The notes under the pieces are model-generated. The model did no database searches, was not told where the DNA came from, and saw only the letters and a list, made by a program, of their open reading frames with translations. 64,000 nt of DNA, from the NCBI RefSeq assembly GCF_014279655.1, contig NZ_CP047946.1, forward strand, positions 930,001 to 994,000. Direction: 5' to 3'. The number at the start of each line of letters is the position of its first letter. The first letter of the stretch is position 1. Both the position numbers and the translations under genes were made by a program. The DNA is from Synechococcus sp. ROS8604. Lineage in GTDB: Bacteria > Cyanobacteriota > Cyanobacteriia > PCC-6307 > Cyanobiaceae. Of this stretch, positions 54,009 to 63,046 are shown in pieces.

Positions 54009-54665
54009 TTAGAGATTGCAGGGTTGATTTGATGTTACAAGGACTTCATCGCCAAGGTTGATGGTTTTGATGAGTTTATTGAGATCCTTGTTGTTCATAT
54101 TGATGCAACCACCTGTTACGCGTTGCCCGATACGTGTTTTATCATTCGTTCCATGAATTGCAAAGCTGTACCACCGGTAGATTCCGTCGTATGCGTTAAA
54201 GTTGAATGGCTGGGGTGTTGGTGGTACTGGGGTAAGGCTGATATATCCTGATCCGTACTCACCAGTTTCCCCATCTCCTTTAAAGTCTATAGAGTTCATA
54301 TTGTTGAATAGATTCTTGGCTAGATATTGTTTTGTTTTCCCGGATTTTTTGATCAGCGCTTCATCCATTTCGAATCTATCTTTGCTCATAATTGCATTCA
54401 CTTTGAAGGTTCCTAGCGGGGTTATACCTTCCTGAAATGTGCTGCCGATGCATCCAACGCCATTTTTCCCATAGCCCACCTCGAACAGCATCTCTTGGCC
54501 ATCGCTTTGAGCAATTCCTTTGCTTTCTTGTGGTTTGCCTTGGTTGAGTTTGATCTCGATAGGTCCCTCACCTTGTGACGAGACTTTGGTTTTGTTTGAT
54601 TCTTGCATGCATCCTGAAAGCAGGAGAGCTGATGTTGTGACCATCAACATCTGTGCTACGCGCAT
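54009..54665 (-). CDS. L,D-transpeptidase (YkuD) family lipoprotein
   Basis: 218 residues. Lipobox LLSGC (Cys19) anchors it to a membrane. The YkuD fold shows AIHGTND and the catalytic Cys in TGGCINM, with the catalytic His nearby. Such enzymes form 3-3 peptidoglycan crosslinks or attach proteins to the wall in the periplasm. Confidence 0.82.
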   Translation of the reverse strand: MRVAQMLMVTTSALLLSGCMQESNKTKVSSQGEGPIEIKLNQGKPQESKGIAQSDGQEMLFEVGYGKNGVGCIGSTFQEGITPLGTFKVNAIMSKDRFEMDEALIKKSGKTKQYLAKNLFNNMNSIDFKGDGETGEYGSGYISLTPVPPTPQPFNFNAYDGIYRWYSFAIHGTNDKTRIGQRVTGGCINMNNKDLNKLIKTINLGDEVLVTSNQPCNL

Positions 54666-54743
54666 GATCGTTAGGCTGGTTGTTCACCTATCATGGCTTT
54701 ATTTTAATCATCTGCCTGCATTGATGGGCATGTTCTGAATGTT

Positions 54744-54842
54744 TTGGTTTTGAAGCTTCTGATTGCATCCGCATTTCTGCTCGGTTTGTTAGCCCTCACG
54801 CAGTTTCTCGTTCGCCGTGGAATGTCGCGTGATGACGATTAA
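54744..54842 (+). CDS. Possible very small membrane protein
   Basis: 32 residues from TTG 54744 with one helix (LLIASAFLLGLLALTQFL) and the tail VRRGMSRDDD. It has the plan of a tiny cyanobacterial membrane protein, but the start is uncertain. Confidence 0.3.
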   Translation: MVLKLLIASAFLLGLLALTQFLVRRGMSRDDD

Positions 54843-54937
54843 CTTTCTAGCTTGTCCGTCGTTCGTTTGAAGCCTTTTTACGAAATGGTTTCGGCTGATG
54901 CAATTGGCCTGATGATGAGCCAAATTCACCTGCATCC

Positions 54938-55195
54938 ATGGCCTTTAACCTTTTGGCAGTCGCCTCTCCTGCAACCTTCAGTTGGTCTCCAAAGGTGGGT
55001 CTCTTAATGGTGTTGTGCAATATCCTTGCTATCTATCTCGGAACAACAATTTTTCAGGCCGGGGAGGGGACTCAACTACCTAATCCTAAATACTTTGGGG
55101 GTTTGGGTTTAGAGGCTCTACTGGCTACAACCAGTCTTGGCCATGTCATTGGCTTTGGTGTCATTCTCGGCTTCGGCGCTGCCGGCTTGCTTTAG
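54938..55195 (+). CDS. psaK: Photosystem I subunit PsaK
   Basis: 85 residues. Two membrane helices (VGLLMVLCNILAIYLG and the C-terminal HVIGFGVILGFGAAG) with the conserved FSWSPKV start and the loop GGLGLEALLATTSLGH. PsaK sits at the edge of PSI and helps bind antenna in energy redistribution. Full length. Confidence 0.92.
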   Translation: MAFNLLAVASPATFSWSPKVGLLMVLCNILAIYLGTTIFQAGEGTQLPNPKYFGGLGLEALLATTSLGHVIGFGVILGFGAAGLL

Positions 55196-55251
55196 TTGTA
55201 GGTCTGTTGCCTTGAATGCTGTCCTCATTTTTTGAGGGCGGCTGCCTTGGC

Positions 55252-55932
55252 TTATGTAGTTTTTCTTTGATACTTTTTGACAAGTCCAGCAACGAGGGCT
55301 AAGGCAAAGACGCCTAGAAGCGCTAGCCCAAGCATTAACTTCCCTCCGCTAAAGACCCCAGCGCCCAGGGCAACAATGGGTGGATCACTCAATGCCACGC
55401 TGATGATGAGTGCTGGAGTAAATATCTTCCACTTGGTTCCGCCAAGGCCCGCTGCGTAACTCACAAAATCAAACAGACCTGTCATTAACAGTCCTGTGAG
55501 GAAGAAAGGATTTCCTTCGATTTGTGACTGGTTGAAGCTTTCAATGCGTTTGCTTGCTTTCTCTCCTACGAGGGCTCGCACGGGTTTTTGTCCAAAGCGT
55601 TTGGCTACCAAAAATGCGATTTGGCAAAAAACTAGATCGGTAATGAAGATTGTGATCAGTCCTGTCTCAAACCCAAGCAGTGCGCCAGCAAGTAGTGAAT
55701 ACGCTGTGCTCGGTAAGGCCGGAAGCAGGATGCTGACTCCCCTGAGCGCCACAATCCCAAGTGGTGCCCATACACCCATGCCTTCGACCTGAGCACGCAG
55801 GGGTTCGAGGGCGTGGGTGTGGGCGAGATGGAGCACAACAATGGCCAGAGCTACAACAGCGCTGACGCCAATGATTTTGCGAAGTCGCTGCACGTAACGC
55901 TGATGGAGTTTGAACGTTGTTGACTTTTGCAT
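55252..55932 (-). CDS. TVP38/TMEM64 (VTT-domain) membrane protein
   Basis: 226 residues with about six hydrophobic segments. The VTT signature region has LLPALPSTAYSLLAGALLG and GNPFFLTGLLMTGLFDFVSY, as in DedA-related proteins. Probably a lipid scramblase- or transporter-like inner-membrane protein; substrate unknown. Confidence 0.8.
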   Translation of the reverse strand: MQKSTTFKLHQRYVQRLRKIIGVSAVVALAIVVLHLAHTHALEPLRAQVEGMGVWAPLGIVALRGVSILLPALPSTAYSLLAGALLGFETGLITIFITDLVFCQIAFLVAKRFGQKPVRALVGEKASKRIESFNQSQIEGNPFFLTGLLMTGLFDFVSYAAGLGGTKWKIFTPALIISVALSDPPIVALGAGVFSGGKLMLGLALLGVFALALVAGLVKKYQRKTT

Positions 55933-56232
55933 TTTTTAATCGCGCATGACCCTTTTTATTTCGATGTGGAATGAGTTGTTACAGCTTTTTTGTTATTGAT
56001 TGCCTTTTTCTTGCCTTAATCTCTTGCCTGCGATTCTTCTTTTAATCCACACTTCTTTTGTTTGTTTTCTGGGTTTTCAAATTCTTGCTTGATTTCAGTT
56101 CTCTGTTGCTGTTGCTTTGACTTTCCGCCTGCTTTTGTTTGGTTCCTCCTCCTGATCCACAGGTTTTCTTTGGGATTGGCTTGATTTTGATTGCTTTGTC
56201 AGCGTTACCTTTCCGGCAAATGCCCCGTTCCT
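55933..56232. other. Intergenic stretch, T-rich
   Basis: About 300 bases between divergent genes, with long T-rich runs on the plus strand. It should hold both promoters; I see no gene. Confidence 0.4.
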
Positions 56233-56415
56233 ATGGATTCGATTGATCTCGAAGTGGTGAATGTTCTGGTTTTCCAGCAGCTTCTGGAGTCTGTCGAGAG
56301 CGAATCCTGGGCGGAGGCCACCATGGCCCTGTACAAGCTGTACGACATTGAGGCTGGTCAAACATTCTCTGATTTAGAGGACGACGAAGAAGAGCTCCTC
56401 CCCATGGCGGCCTGA
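56233..56415 (+). CDS. Small acidic hypothetical protein
   Basis: 60 residues from ATG 56233 (MDSIDLEVVNVLVFQQLLE), ending in a very acidic stretch (DLEDDEEELLPMAA). Converges with the transporter gene 6 bases away. No family recognised. Confidence 0.6.
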   Translation: MDSIDLEVVNVLVFQQLLESVESESWAEATMALYKLYDIEAGQTFSDLEDDEEELLPMAA

Positions 56416-56420
56416 ATCGT

Positions 56421-57722
56421 TCAGCACTGTTGGGGCTGAGCCTGTTTCAGTAAGGGTTTGAAGGCTGTCTCCCTTGTGAAGAAGGCAGCTGTCATAAAGG
56501 TGCAAAGACCACTGAGTGCCACCCAGATCGCTAAATAGATGGGATTTCCGCTCGCCCTCGCAATCAGTACAGCCGCAATCAGTGGGGTGGTTCCACCAAA
56601 CCAGCCCTCCGCAAGGTTGTAGGCCAAGGCTGTCCCCGTGCATCGCACCTCCGCGGGCATCAGCTCCACGTTGGCTGGGCCCTTGCCACCATCCACCACG
56701 GCAAGCGCCAGTGTGAATCCCAGTTCTCCACGAACGATCGATTGTGGGTCCTGGCTGTGAATCAGTTGGAGGAATGGAAGTGCCCCAATGCAGAGCAGGG
56801 CTGCCCCACCCATCAACATCGGTCTTCTGCCGATCCTGTCTGAGAGCCAGGCTGTGATCGGGTATAGCAGCAGCAAAACAGCCATCACATCCGTATTCAG
56901 GCTGAGAGCCACGCCGTCTGCGATCCCGTCCACGTCTTCGACGTAGGTCACTAAATAGACATAGACCGCATAGAAGCCAACGCTGCTGGCAATGTTCAGC
57001 GCCAACACCCTGAAGAATGCCGTTCGGTGGGCACCCAGGGTTGAGGAGAGTGGGGTTTTTGTTTTGTTGGATGTGTTGTCTTCTTCAACGCCTTGGCGAA
57101 TAATCACCCCCGTTAGGGCCACGACGGAGCCCAGGGCAAAGGCCACGCGCCAACCCCAATCCCCCAGTTGCGTTTGTGTGAGGGTTCTCGTGAGGAGATC
57201 TCCAAAGGCTGAACCCATCAGCATCCCCAACACTGAACCCCAGAGTCCCCAGATGCAAAAGAAGCCCCGTTGTCGATCTGGAGCGGATTCGGCCAGGAAA
57301 ATGATCGAGGTTGTGTATTCCCCCCCGGCTGAAATGCCTTGCAGGAGCCGTAGCAGCACCACGGCAATCGGCGCTGCAATTCCGATCTGGGCATGGGTGG
57401 GTAAAAAGGCCATCCCTACCGTTGGGATCGCCATGGCGATCACCGACAGGGTTAGGGCGCGGCGACGTCCCACCAAATCGCCGATGCGGCCATAGACAAT
57501 TCCCCCAAGGGGGCGGACGATGAATCCAGCAGCAAATGCTCCAAAGGCACCAATCAGGGACGCCGTTGGGTTGGCTGAGGGAAAAAATTGTTGGCCAATC
57601 ACCGTGGCGAAGTAGCCATAGAGGGCAAAGTCGTACCACTCCATCACGTTGCCGATCAGACCGGCGATTAAGACCCTTGCTCTGGATGGCGGTTTCGAAC
57701 CATTCCCTTGTTCTTCCAGCAT
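56421..57722 (-). CDS. MFS transporter, metabolite:H+ symporter (MHS) type
   Basis: 433 residues from the ATG giving MLEEQGNGS; a longer start adds 18 residues. Twelve hydrophobic segments. The family markers MEWYDFALYGYFATVIG at helix 1 and GRIGDLVGRRRAL (motif A) fit ProP/KgtP/ShiA-type proton symporters for osmolytes or organic acids. The substrate is open. Confidence 0.85.
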   Translation of the reverse strand: MLEEQGNGSKPPSRARVLIAGLIGNVMEWYDFALYGYFATVIGQQFFPSANPTASLIGAFGAFAAGFIVRPLGGIVYGRIGDLVGRRRALTLSVIAMAIPTVGMAFLPTHAQIGIAAPIAVVLLRLLQGISAGGEYTTSIIFLAESAPDRQRGFFCIWGLWGSVLGMLMGSAFGDLLTRTLTQTQLGDWGWRVAFALGSVVALTGVIIRQGVEEDNTSNKTKTPLSSTLGAHRTAFFRVLALNIASSVGFYAVYVYLVTYVEDVDGIADGVALSLNTDVMAVLLLLYPITAWLSDRIGRRPMLMGGAALLCIGALPFLQLIHSQDPQSIVRGELGFTLALAVVDGGKGPANVELMPAEVRCTGTALAYNLAEGWFGGTTPLIAAVLIARASGNPIYLAIWVALSGLCTFMTAAFFTRETAFKPLLKQAQPQQC

Positions 57723-57809
57723 CAACACAGCCGTCCCGAATCTCCAGATTGGACGACCGGGCACGGTTGAACTCACTTTGCTAAAGAGAGTTCAAACTCC
57801 CTCACGCTG

Positions 57810-58097
57810 ATGTGCCTACTGGCTGCTCTGGGCCTATTCGTTCCCAGGTTGATTCTGATTCTTCTCTGGTTTGTGAATGCGCCCTTTGTGCTCGGTCCCT
57901 TCAGTGGCTTACCTCTTCCAGATTTTGTTGCACCCTTGATTGGCTTGGTGATATTGCCAACCACCACCTTGGGTTTCTGCTGGGCGAGTGCGTCCTATGG
58001 CGGCATGAGTTCGTTTAGTGGACTCCTCATTGTTGGAATTGGTTTATTGATTGATTTTGGTTTGATCGGTGGCGGGAGAGGGATTGCCCGCCGTTAA
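57810..58097 (+). CDS. Small three-span membrane protein
   Basis: 95 residues with three hydrophobic helices (LILILLWFVNAPFVL, LIGLVILPTTTLGFC, LLIVGIGLLIDFGLI). This plan is common among small cyanobacterial membrane proteins of unknown role. Confidence 0.75.
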   Translation: MCLLAALGLFVPRLILILLWFVNAPFVLGPFSGLPLPDFVAPLIGLVILPTTTLGFCWASASYGGMSSFSGLLIVGIGLLIDFGLIGGGRGIARR

Positions 58098-58116
58098 TCA
58101 AGCTCCTTGAAGTGGA

Positions 58117-58296
58117 TTAGGGCGAGCCCAGCCCTTCAATGCATAGGGTGCTGGCTTTTGGTTGCCATGCCTTGATCAATGTTGCGTTGGCTTCGCACTG
58201 ATCTCTTGAGGCTTGTGGAACTTTTTCTAGGGCCGCAGTGGTGCGATGAGCCCCATAGGTGGCCCAGGTGATGATCAGCCAAGTGATGGGTTCCAT
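58117..58296 (-). CDS. Small hypothetical protein
   Basis: 59 residues, beginning MEPITWLIITWATYGAHRTT, a hydrophobic start that could be a membrane anchor, followed by a charged part with two cysteines. Good codon structure. Function unknown. Confidence 0.6.
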   Translation of the reverse strand: MEPITWLIITWATYGAHRTTAALEKVPQASRDQCEANATLIKAWQPKASTLCIEGLGSP

Positions 58297-58371
58297 GGTG
58301 CGTTAAGTGAATTCTCCTTCCAGCTTGTCGTCTCGTGCTGCCCAATTGCGGACGTCTCCTTGGCTTTTGTT

Positions 58372-58539
58372 TTACACAAGGATGTCGTCTTCAATCAGCC
58401 AGCCTTTGAGGATCAGCTCTGCTTTTTTGGGTTCGACGTCTGCGGCCGGTACATCAACCATCAAAAACACACCATTGCGGTTGCAATAAAGCCGTCTGAG
58501 TCCAATCACGTGGGCGGCTCCTGCTTGTGCTCTTCCCAT
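58372..58539 (-). CDS. Small hypothetical protein
   Basis: 55 residues from the ATG giving MGRAQAGAAHVIGLRRLY; the frame stays open upstream, so the start may be earlier. ADVEPKKAELILKGWLIEDD follows. Composition is convincing; no family known to me. Confidence 0.55.
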   Translation of the reverse strand: MGRAQAGAAHVIGLRRLYCNRNGVFLMVDVPAADVEPKKAELILKGWLIEDDILV

Positions 58540-58602
58540 CTTGTTGAGGGTTGCCTGAATCTTTAGTAGCGGCTGAGACCAAGCACGGATCGTTCGAATG
58601 AA

Positions 58603-59280
58603 TCAGCTGTCGCTGATGTCATGCAATCTGTCAATTAAGAGGTCAACATCGGTTGCATTCCCACCATCTTCAGCCCAGGCTTCGGGTTGAATTCTGTCTT
58701 GAATTTGTTGATTCAATCGTGTGGCGTTGCGCAGATTGAGCAGGGTTTGGTTGCTCGCTGTTTGCGTTGTGGTTAAACGTGTTGCGGTTGCCTGTGATGA
58801 GGATGCCTGTGTTGAGGTTGCTGGTTTCTCTCCGATCAAGTGGCAAGCGACGCGCCGCGTGCTTCCAAGTTGGCGATGCTCCCACAGATACACCGCTTGC
58901 CAGGTGCCCAAGAGCAAGCGACCGTTTTGAACGCTGAGGGTCATGGTCTGACTGGTGAGGGCCGTTCGAATGTGAGCAGGCATGTCGTCGTCTCCTTCGT
59001 CGTCATGGAGATAACGCCGCCGTTGGCCTTGAGCGTCTGCCGGTCCTTTGCCGTCCTGTGGCACAACGGCCTCCATCCAGGCGGCTAAATCCTTGAGCAC
59101 GCGTGGATCGGCGTTTTCGTTGATCGTGAGGCTGCAGCTGGTGTGCAGACAGGTGAGGTGCAAAACCCCTTGCTCGATGTCCTTGCTTCCGAGCCAGGAT
59201 TCAATGCGCTCGTTCAGTCGCGTGAACCCTTTCCCTTTGGTTGGGATCTCGAGTTGCGTCAAGGACTGTGCAAAGGCCAT
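58603..59280 (-). CDS. YjbQ/UPF0047-family protein with a C-terminal extension
   Basis: 225 residues. Residues 1-150 match the YjbQ fold: HTSCSLTINENADPRV, the metal-binding HDDEGDDDMPAHI, and GRLLLGTWQAVYLWEHR. YjbQ-type enzymes are reported as secondary thiamine-phosphate synthases. The usual protein ends near 140-150. Here about 70 more residues follow, Thr/Gln/Ala-rich (STQASSSQATATRL) and then acidic-helical, which looks like a linker plus a short tail of unknown use. Confidence 0.82.
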   Translation of the reverse strand: MAFAQSLTQLEIPTKGKGFTRLNERIESWLGSKDIEQGVLHLTCLHTSCSLTINENADPRVLKDLAAWMEAVVPQDGKGPADAQGQRRRYLHDDEGDDDMPAHIRTALTSQTMTLSVQNGRLLLGTWQAVYLWEHRQLGSTRRVACHLIGEKPATSTQASSSQATATRLTTTQTASNQTLLNLRNATRLNQQIQDRIQPEAWAEDGGNATDVDLLIDRLHDISDS

Positions 59281-59301
59281 CGAGACTTGGTCCAGGGATC
59301 T

Positions 59302-60060
59302 CTATGGTTTAGCGGTGTTGATTGTTTCTGGGCTTGCCGTGTGGGCTTCTAGCCCGAAAGGCTCGCCAGGCACTGGGATGACAACGCGTGGATCAGGCTG
59401 CTCTTTGATCGTCGCCCCTTGCAGGAGGGTGCTGATCAGTCCGCTGAAGGTCACGTCTCCACCCGTTGTACTGGCCAGCACCGTCCGGGGCGTGAAGCGT
59501 TGAATCAAGTCTGGAAGCACGCTGGCACCGGTAATGAAGTTACCGGCGAGTGGTAAGCCGAGGTCGATCACCGGGGTAATCACGGTATCGACAGGCCGGG
59601 AGGCCAGTTTGGGATCGAGCACGCCGTGGGGCTCGAGATACAACGACCCATCGGACCAATCAAGGAGGTAACCGTTTTCCACATTGGGCACCGCTGCGCC
59701 TGCTGTGGCCTCGATGCTGAGCTCCTTGATGGTGCAGGTTTCACCCGGTTTGAGGGTTTCAATCTGTTCAAAACCCAAACGGTTCACCACGTTTGCGGCA
59801 GCTGCAGAGCCCACCACAGGCAGGTTGCGCGGCAGCAGCTTCAGGCTTGGTTGGTGGCAATGATCGGCGAGTCCTTGGGTCAGCAGAAGCAGGTCAAGAT
59901 TCTCCGGAACAGGCCAGGGGTGGGGCAGTTCGCCGCGCAGCATCCAGGCTCCAGGCGGGAACACCAAGGGGCCACTGAGCCAGGGGTCGACGAGTACACG
60001 AAGATCAGCGATTTCCAAAAGCCAACCATTGGCACCGAAATAGGTTGCTTGTGAACTCAT
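59302..60060 (-). CDS. MBL-fold metallo-hydrolase-like protein
   Basis: 252 residues resembling the UlaG-type branch of metallo-beta-lactamase-fold proteins (GANGWLLEIADLRVLVDPWLSG, LLTQGLADHCHQPSL). The canonical HxHxDH motif is altered to TQGLADHCH, so one metal site may be weakened. Substrate unknown. Confidence 0.75.
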   Translation of the reverse strand: MSSQATYFGANGWLLEIADLRVLVDPWLSGPLVFPPGAWMLRGELPHPWPVPENLDLLLLTQGLADHCHQPSLKLLPRNLPVVGSAAAANVVNRLGFEQIETLKPGETCTIKELSIEATAGAAVPNVENGYLLDWSDGSLYLEPHGVLDPKLASRPVDTVITPVIDLGLPLAGNFITGASVLPDLIQRFTPRTVLASTTGGDVTFSGLISTLLQGATIKEQPDPRVVIPVPGEPFGLEAHTASPETINTAKP

Positions 60061-60185
60061 TGCTGCTCCTTCTTTGGCGTCTGCAGCGATTCACTGAGGC
60101 CCAGATCGATTTCACCGATCCAAGCCAACATGGCCAAAAGGGCCAAAACGGAGCCGATTAGGGGAACCAAGCGGCGGGCTTTCAT
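60057..60185 (-). CDS. Small membrane protein
   Basis: 42 residues, starting MKARRLVPLIGSVLALLAML, one helix, then a polar tail. Its stop overlaps the MBL-fold gene start (ATGA), so the two are coupled. Confidence 0.6.
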   Translation of the reverse strand: MKARRLVPLIGSVLALLAMLAWIGEIDLGLSESLQTPKKEQQ

Positions 60186-60236
60186 GAACGCTAATCAGTG
60201 ACTGAACCGTAGAAGGGCGTTGGCTTGCTCCGTGAG

Positions 60237-61109
60237 TTAGGCGAGAACGGCTAGGGCAATTCCGCTCACCGCCAGGAGTGATGCGCACACGCCAGCTGCG
60301 CGTGGATGGTCGCCTTCCGGTGCTGCCACCAATAAAGCCATCACGGGGGCCGTGCTCAAAACCGTGATGCCGATACCGAGGGGCAATTGCTTCAACACCA
60401 CCTGCTGCAACACAATCCCCACATTGGTGCCGAGCAGGGTGGCCAACAGCACTCTTGGCCAGCGCCTGTGGTTTGGGCGGGGCTTCGGGAACAGGGTGCG
60501 GATCCGCAGCCATGGCAGCAGGAGCAACAACCCTCCCAACAGGCGAGTGGCTGCGCTTTGCCATGCCGTGAGATCCGTGCTGATCAAAACGCTGCGGGAG
60601 ACGGCTGCTCCGCTCACTCCACACAACACGGCGAGTAGCGCCAAGACAATCCCTTGCCATTGCACGCTCCGACTGCGATCGCGATCGCGCGTGCTGTCCG
60701 GTGGACTCTGACGCGCGACAAGCAAAACCGATAGCGACACCATCGCCGCGCCTAACCAAGCTTGCCCTTGAATGCTCTCGCCCATCACGACGAGTCCGCC
60801 GAGGGCTGCGAGCAACGGTGCCAGAGCCTCAAGCGTGAGGGTGCGTCGTGTGCCAAGACGACGAAGGGCGGCCAGATAAAAGCTGTCTCCTAAGGAGATG
60901 CCGAGCCCACCGCTGATCAACAGCCAGAGCAGGGCTTGGCTCTCATCTGCCCATGGCAGGAACAAGAGCACCGGCAGCAACAGGGCACAGGCGATCGCGT
61001 TTTTCAGCCCGTTCAGTTCAAGAGCCGTCAGTGAGGTGGAGAGGCCACGCCAAAGGCTGCTGGCCAAGGTCCAAGCCAGCGCTGCGACCAACCCCGCGAT
61101 AACGCCCAT
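60237..61109 (-). CDS. EamA/DMT-family transporter
   Basis: 290 residues, ten hydrophobic helices in two EamA repeats (for example LISGGLGISLGDSFYLAALR and LGTNVGIVLQQVVLKQLPLG). Probably a metabolite exporter in the inner membrane. It lies 7 bases downstream of the ferredoxin gene and is likely co-transcribed. Confidence 0.85.
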   Translation of the reverse strand: MGVIAGLVAALAWTLASSLWRGLSTSLTALELNGLKNAIACALLLPVLLFLPWADESQALLWLLISGGLGISLGDSFYLAALRRLGTRRTLTLEALAPLLAALGGLVVMGESIQGQAWLGAAMVSLSVLLVARQSPPDSTRDRDRSRSVQWQGIVLALLAVLCGVSGAAVSRSVLISTDLTAWQSAATRLLGGLLLLLPWLRIRTLFPKPRPNHRRWPRVLLATLLGTNVGIVLQQVVLKQLPLGIGITVLSTAPVMALLVAAPEGDHPRAAGVCASLLAVSGIALAVLA

Positions 61110-61116
61110 GTTTCAA

Positions 61117-61368
61117 CTACCAATAGGGGTCTGTGGCGAATTCCACGCGAAGGGATCCGGAGCTTGAAGCTGGCACCGTGCTGATGCAGGCACGCACCGT
61201 TTGACCATTGACATCGATTTCGCATGCGCCACAACTCCCACCGAGACAACCTGTAGGGATGTGCACTCCTGCCGCTTGAGCAGCGCTCAGCCAGTCATCA
61301 CCTTTGGAACAAACGCTTTGGCTTCCATTGGGCCATTGGATTGTGATGGTCGACGGCTTGTTCCCCAT
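61117..61368 (-). CDS. 2Fe-2S ferredoxin-like protein
   Basis: 83 residues with the plant-type cluster pattern: Cys41, Cys46, Cys49 in CLGGSCGACE and Cys61. It should carry one electron at low potential. It lies between cobQ and the EamA gene, so a link to cobalamin metabolism is possible but unproven. Confidence 0.85.
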   Translation of the reverse strand: MGNKPSTITIQWPNGSQSVCSKGDDWLSAAQAAGVHIPTGCLGGSCGACEIDVNGQTVRACISTVPASSSGSLRVEFATDPYW

Positions 61369-61471
61369 GGTGGCGTTAAAGGCAAAACGACACCCTCGGG
61401 TGGATGCAGTACCGACTGCTTCAGTTCTGAATTCACTCTAACGAGCCTCAAAGATCGAAAGGTTTCAGCCG

Positions 61472-62974
61472 TTAGCTGGCTAGCAGTGGCTCGAGGTTGA
61501 TGTGTTGCTCGAAGGCATCCGCGAGACGATCAAGCAGGGCATCTCGCTGCCGGCTGTGATGCGGTTGCTGTTCACTGAGCGGGGGCAATCCCTTGCGCTT
61601 CCTCAACTGATTCAGCCAGCGTCTCCGCCAAGGGCCACTTTCAAACACCCCATGGAGATAGGTGCCTGCCACAAGACCTCCCTGCTCTCCGATGGGATTC
61701 ACCCAGCCAAGATCGGCATCACGGCACAGCATTTGGCAGGTTTCAGATCCTGTGGTGCGGCCATGGTGCAGCTCAAATCCCTCGAGCTTGAGAGCGCTGC
61801 CTCCTTCGGGCCATTGAGCCACACTGCTGCGCTGCTGAAGCGCTTTATCTGCTGAAAACACCGTTTGAAGTGGCAGGAGGCCCAGGCCCTCTTGGCTGCT
61901 GTGGCTGGCTGGGGCGCCGCCTTCTAGACCCTCGGGATCGCAAAGTTCATCGCCAAGCATCTGCATCCCGCCGCAGATGCCAAAGATGTGTCCACCGTTT
62001 GCGGCGTAGGAGCAAAGCGCCTTCCCCAGCCCGTTGTTGTGGATTGCAGCAAGGTCGCGAAGTGTCTGTTTGCTGCCTGGGATCACAACGGCATCGGGTT
62101 GGCCAAGGTCTTCGCCTGGGGCGACCCAGCGCAGTTTCACTGTGGGCTCGGTTTCAAGTGGATCGAGGTCCGAGAAGTTGCTGAGGGAAGGCAGCTTGAG
62201 CACAGCAATCTCGAGGTCAGTTGCTCCTCGCGTTGGTTTGCGCTCGAGTAAGTCGAGGGAATCCTCAGGTGGGAAAACATCGTTGAGCCATGGCATGACG
62301 CCCATCACCGGCACTCCGGTGTGGTCTTCGAGCCAGGTTCTTCCTTCATCAAAGAGTTCTCGGCGCCCGCGAAAGCGGTTGATCAAGATCCCTTTCACCA
62401 GAGGTTGCTCGACCGGACGAAGCAAGGCGAGGGTGCCAACGATTTGGGCAAACACGCCGCCCCGTTCGATGTCGGCAACGAGCAAGCAGTTGGCTCGCAG
62501 ATATTGCGCCAGCCTCAGGTTGGTGAGGTCGCGCTTTTGCAGGTTCACCTCCACAGGACTGCCGGCCCCTTCCAGGACCAAACGTCCATGGGGCCATTGC
62601 TGTTGCAGCTCGGCTAATCCGCTGCGAATCGCTTGCCAACCTGGGCGGAACCAATCGCGGTAATAGTGCTCCGCTCTGGCGCTGCCGACGCTTTGGCCGG
62701 AGTGGATCACTTCGCTCGTGCTGTCGCCTTTCGGCTTGAGCAGCACCGGGTTCATGGCACAGCAGGGTTCGAGTTTGGCTGCCCAGGCTTGCATCGCTTG
62801 GGAATAGGCCATTTCGCCTCCGGACGCATCCACCCAGGCGTTGTTGCTCATGTTTTGCCCTTTGAAGGGCAACGGTTGCTCTCCACGTCGTTTCAACACC
62901 CTGCAGAGAGCTGCTGTCATCAGTGTTTTGCCGGCACCACTCGAGGTGCCAAGCACCATCAGGGGGCGCTGCAA
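61472..62974 (-). CDS. cobQ: Cobyric acid synthase CobQ
   Basis: 500 residues. The N-terminal synthetase domain has the P-loop-like [18 protein letters not shown]. The C-terminal class I glutamine amidotransferase has the nucleophile Cys in [11 protein letters not shown] and the late His in [10 protein letters not shown]. It adds four amide groups to adenosylcobyrinic diamide in cobalamin (pseudocobalamin) synthesis. Full length, intact. Confidence 0.93.
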   Translation of the reverse strand: MQRPLMVLGTSSGAGKTLMTAALCRVLKRRGEQPLPFKGQNMSNNAWVDASGGEMAYSQAMQAWAAKLEPCCAMNPVLLKPKGDSTSEVIHSGQSVGSARAEHYYRDWFRPGWQAIRSGLAELQQQWPHGRLVLEGAGSPVEVNLQKRDLTNLRLAQYLRANCLLVADIERGGVFAQIVGTLALLRPVEQPLVKGILINRFRGRRELFDEGRTWLEDHTGVPVMGVMPWLNDVFPPEDSLDLLERKPTRGATDLEIAVLKLPSLSNFSDLDPLETEPTVKLRWVAPGEDLGQPDAVVIPGSKQTLRDLAAIHNNGLGKALCSYAANGGHIFGICGGMQMLGDELCDPEGLEGGAPASHSSQEGLGLLPLQTVFSADKALQQRSSVAQWPEGGSALKLEGFELHHGRTTGSETCQMLCRDADLGWVNPIGEQGGLVAGTYLHGVFESGPWRRRWLNQLRKRKGLPPLSEQQPHHSRQRDALLDRLADAFEQHINLEPLLAS

Positions 62975-63046
62975 GGGAGCAAAGGAAACATCGGAGCCAT
63001 CATTCTCTCTTTGGAGTGGTCCAAGGAAGGGTTAGTCCCCAGGAGA

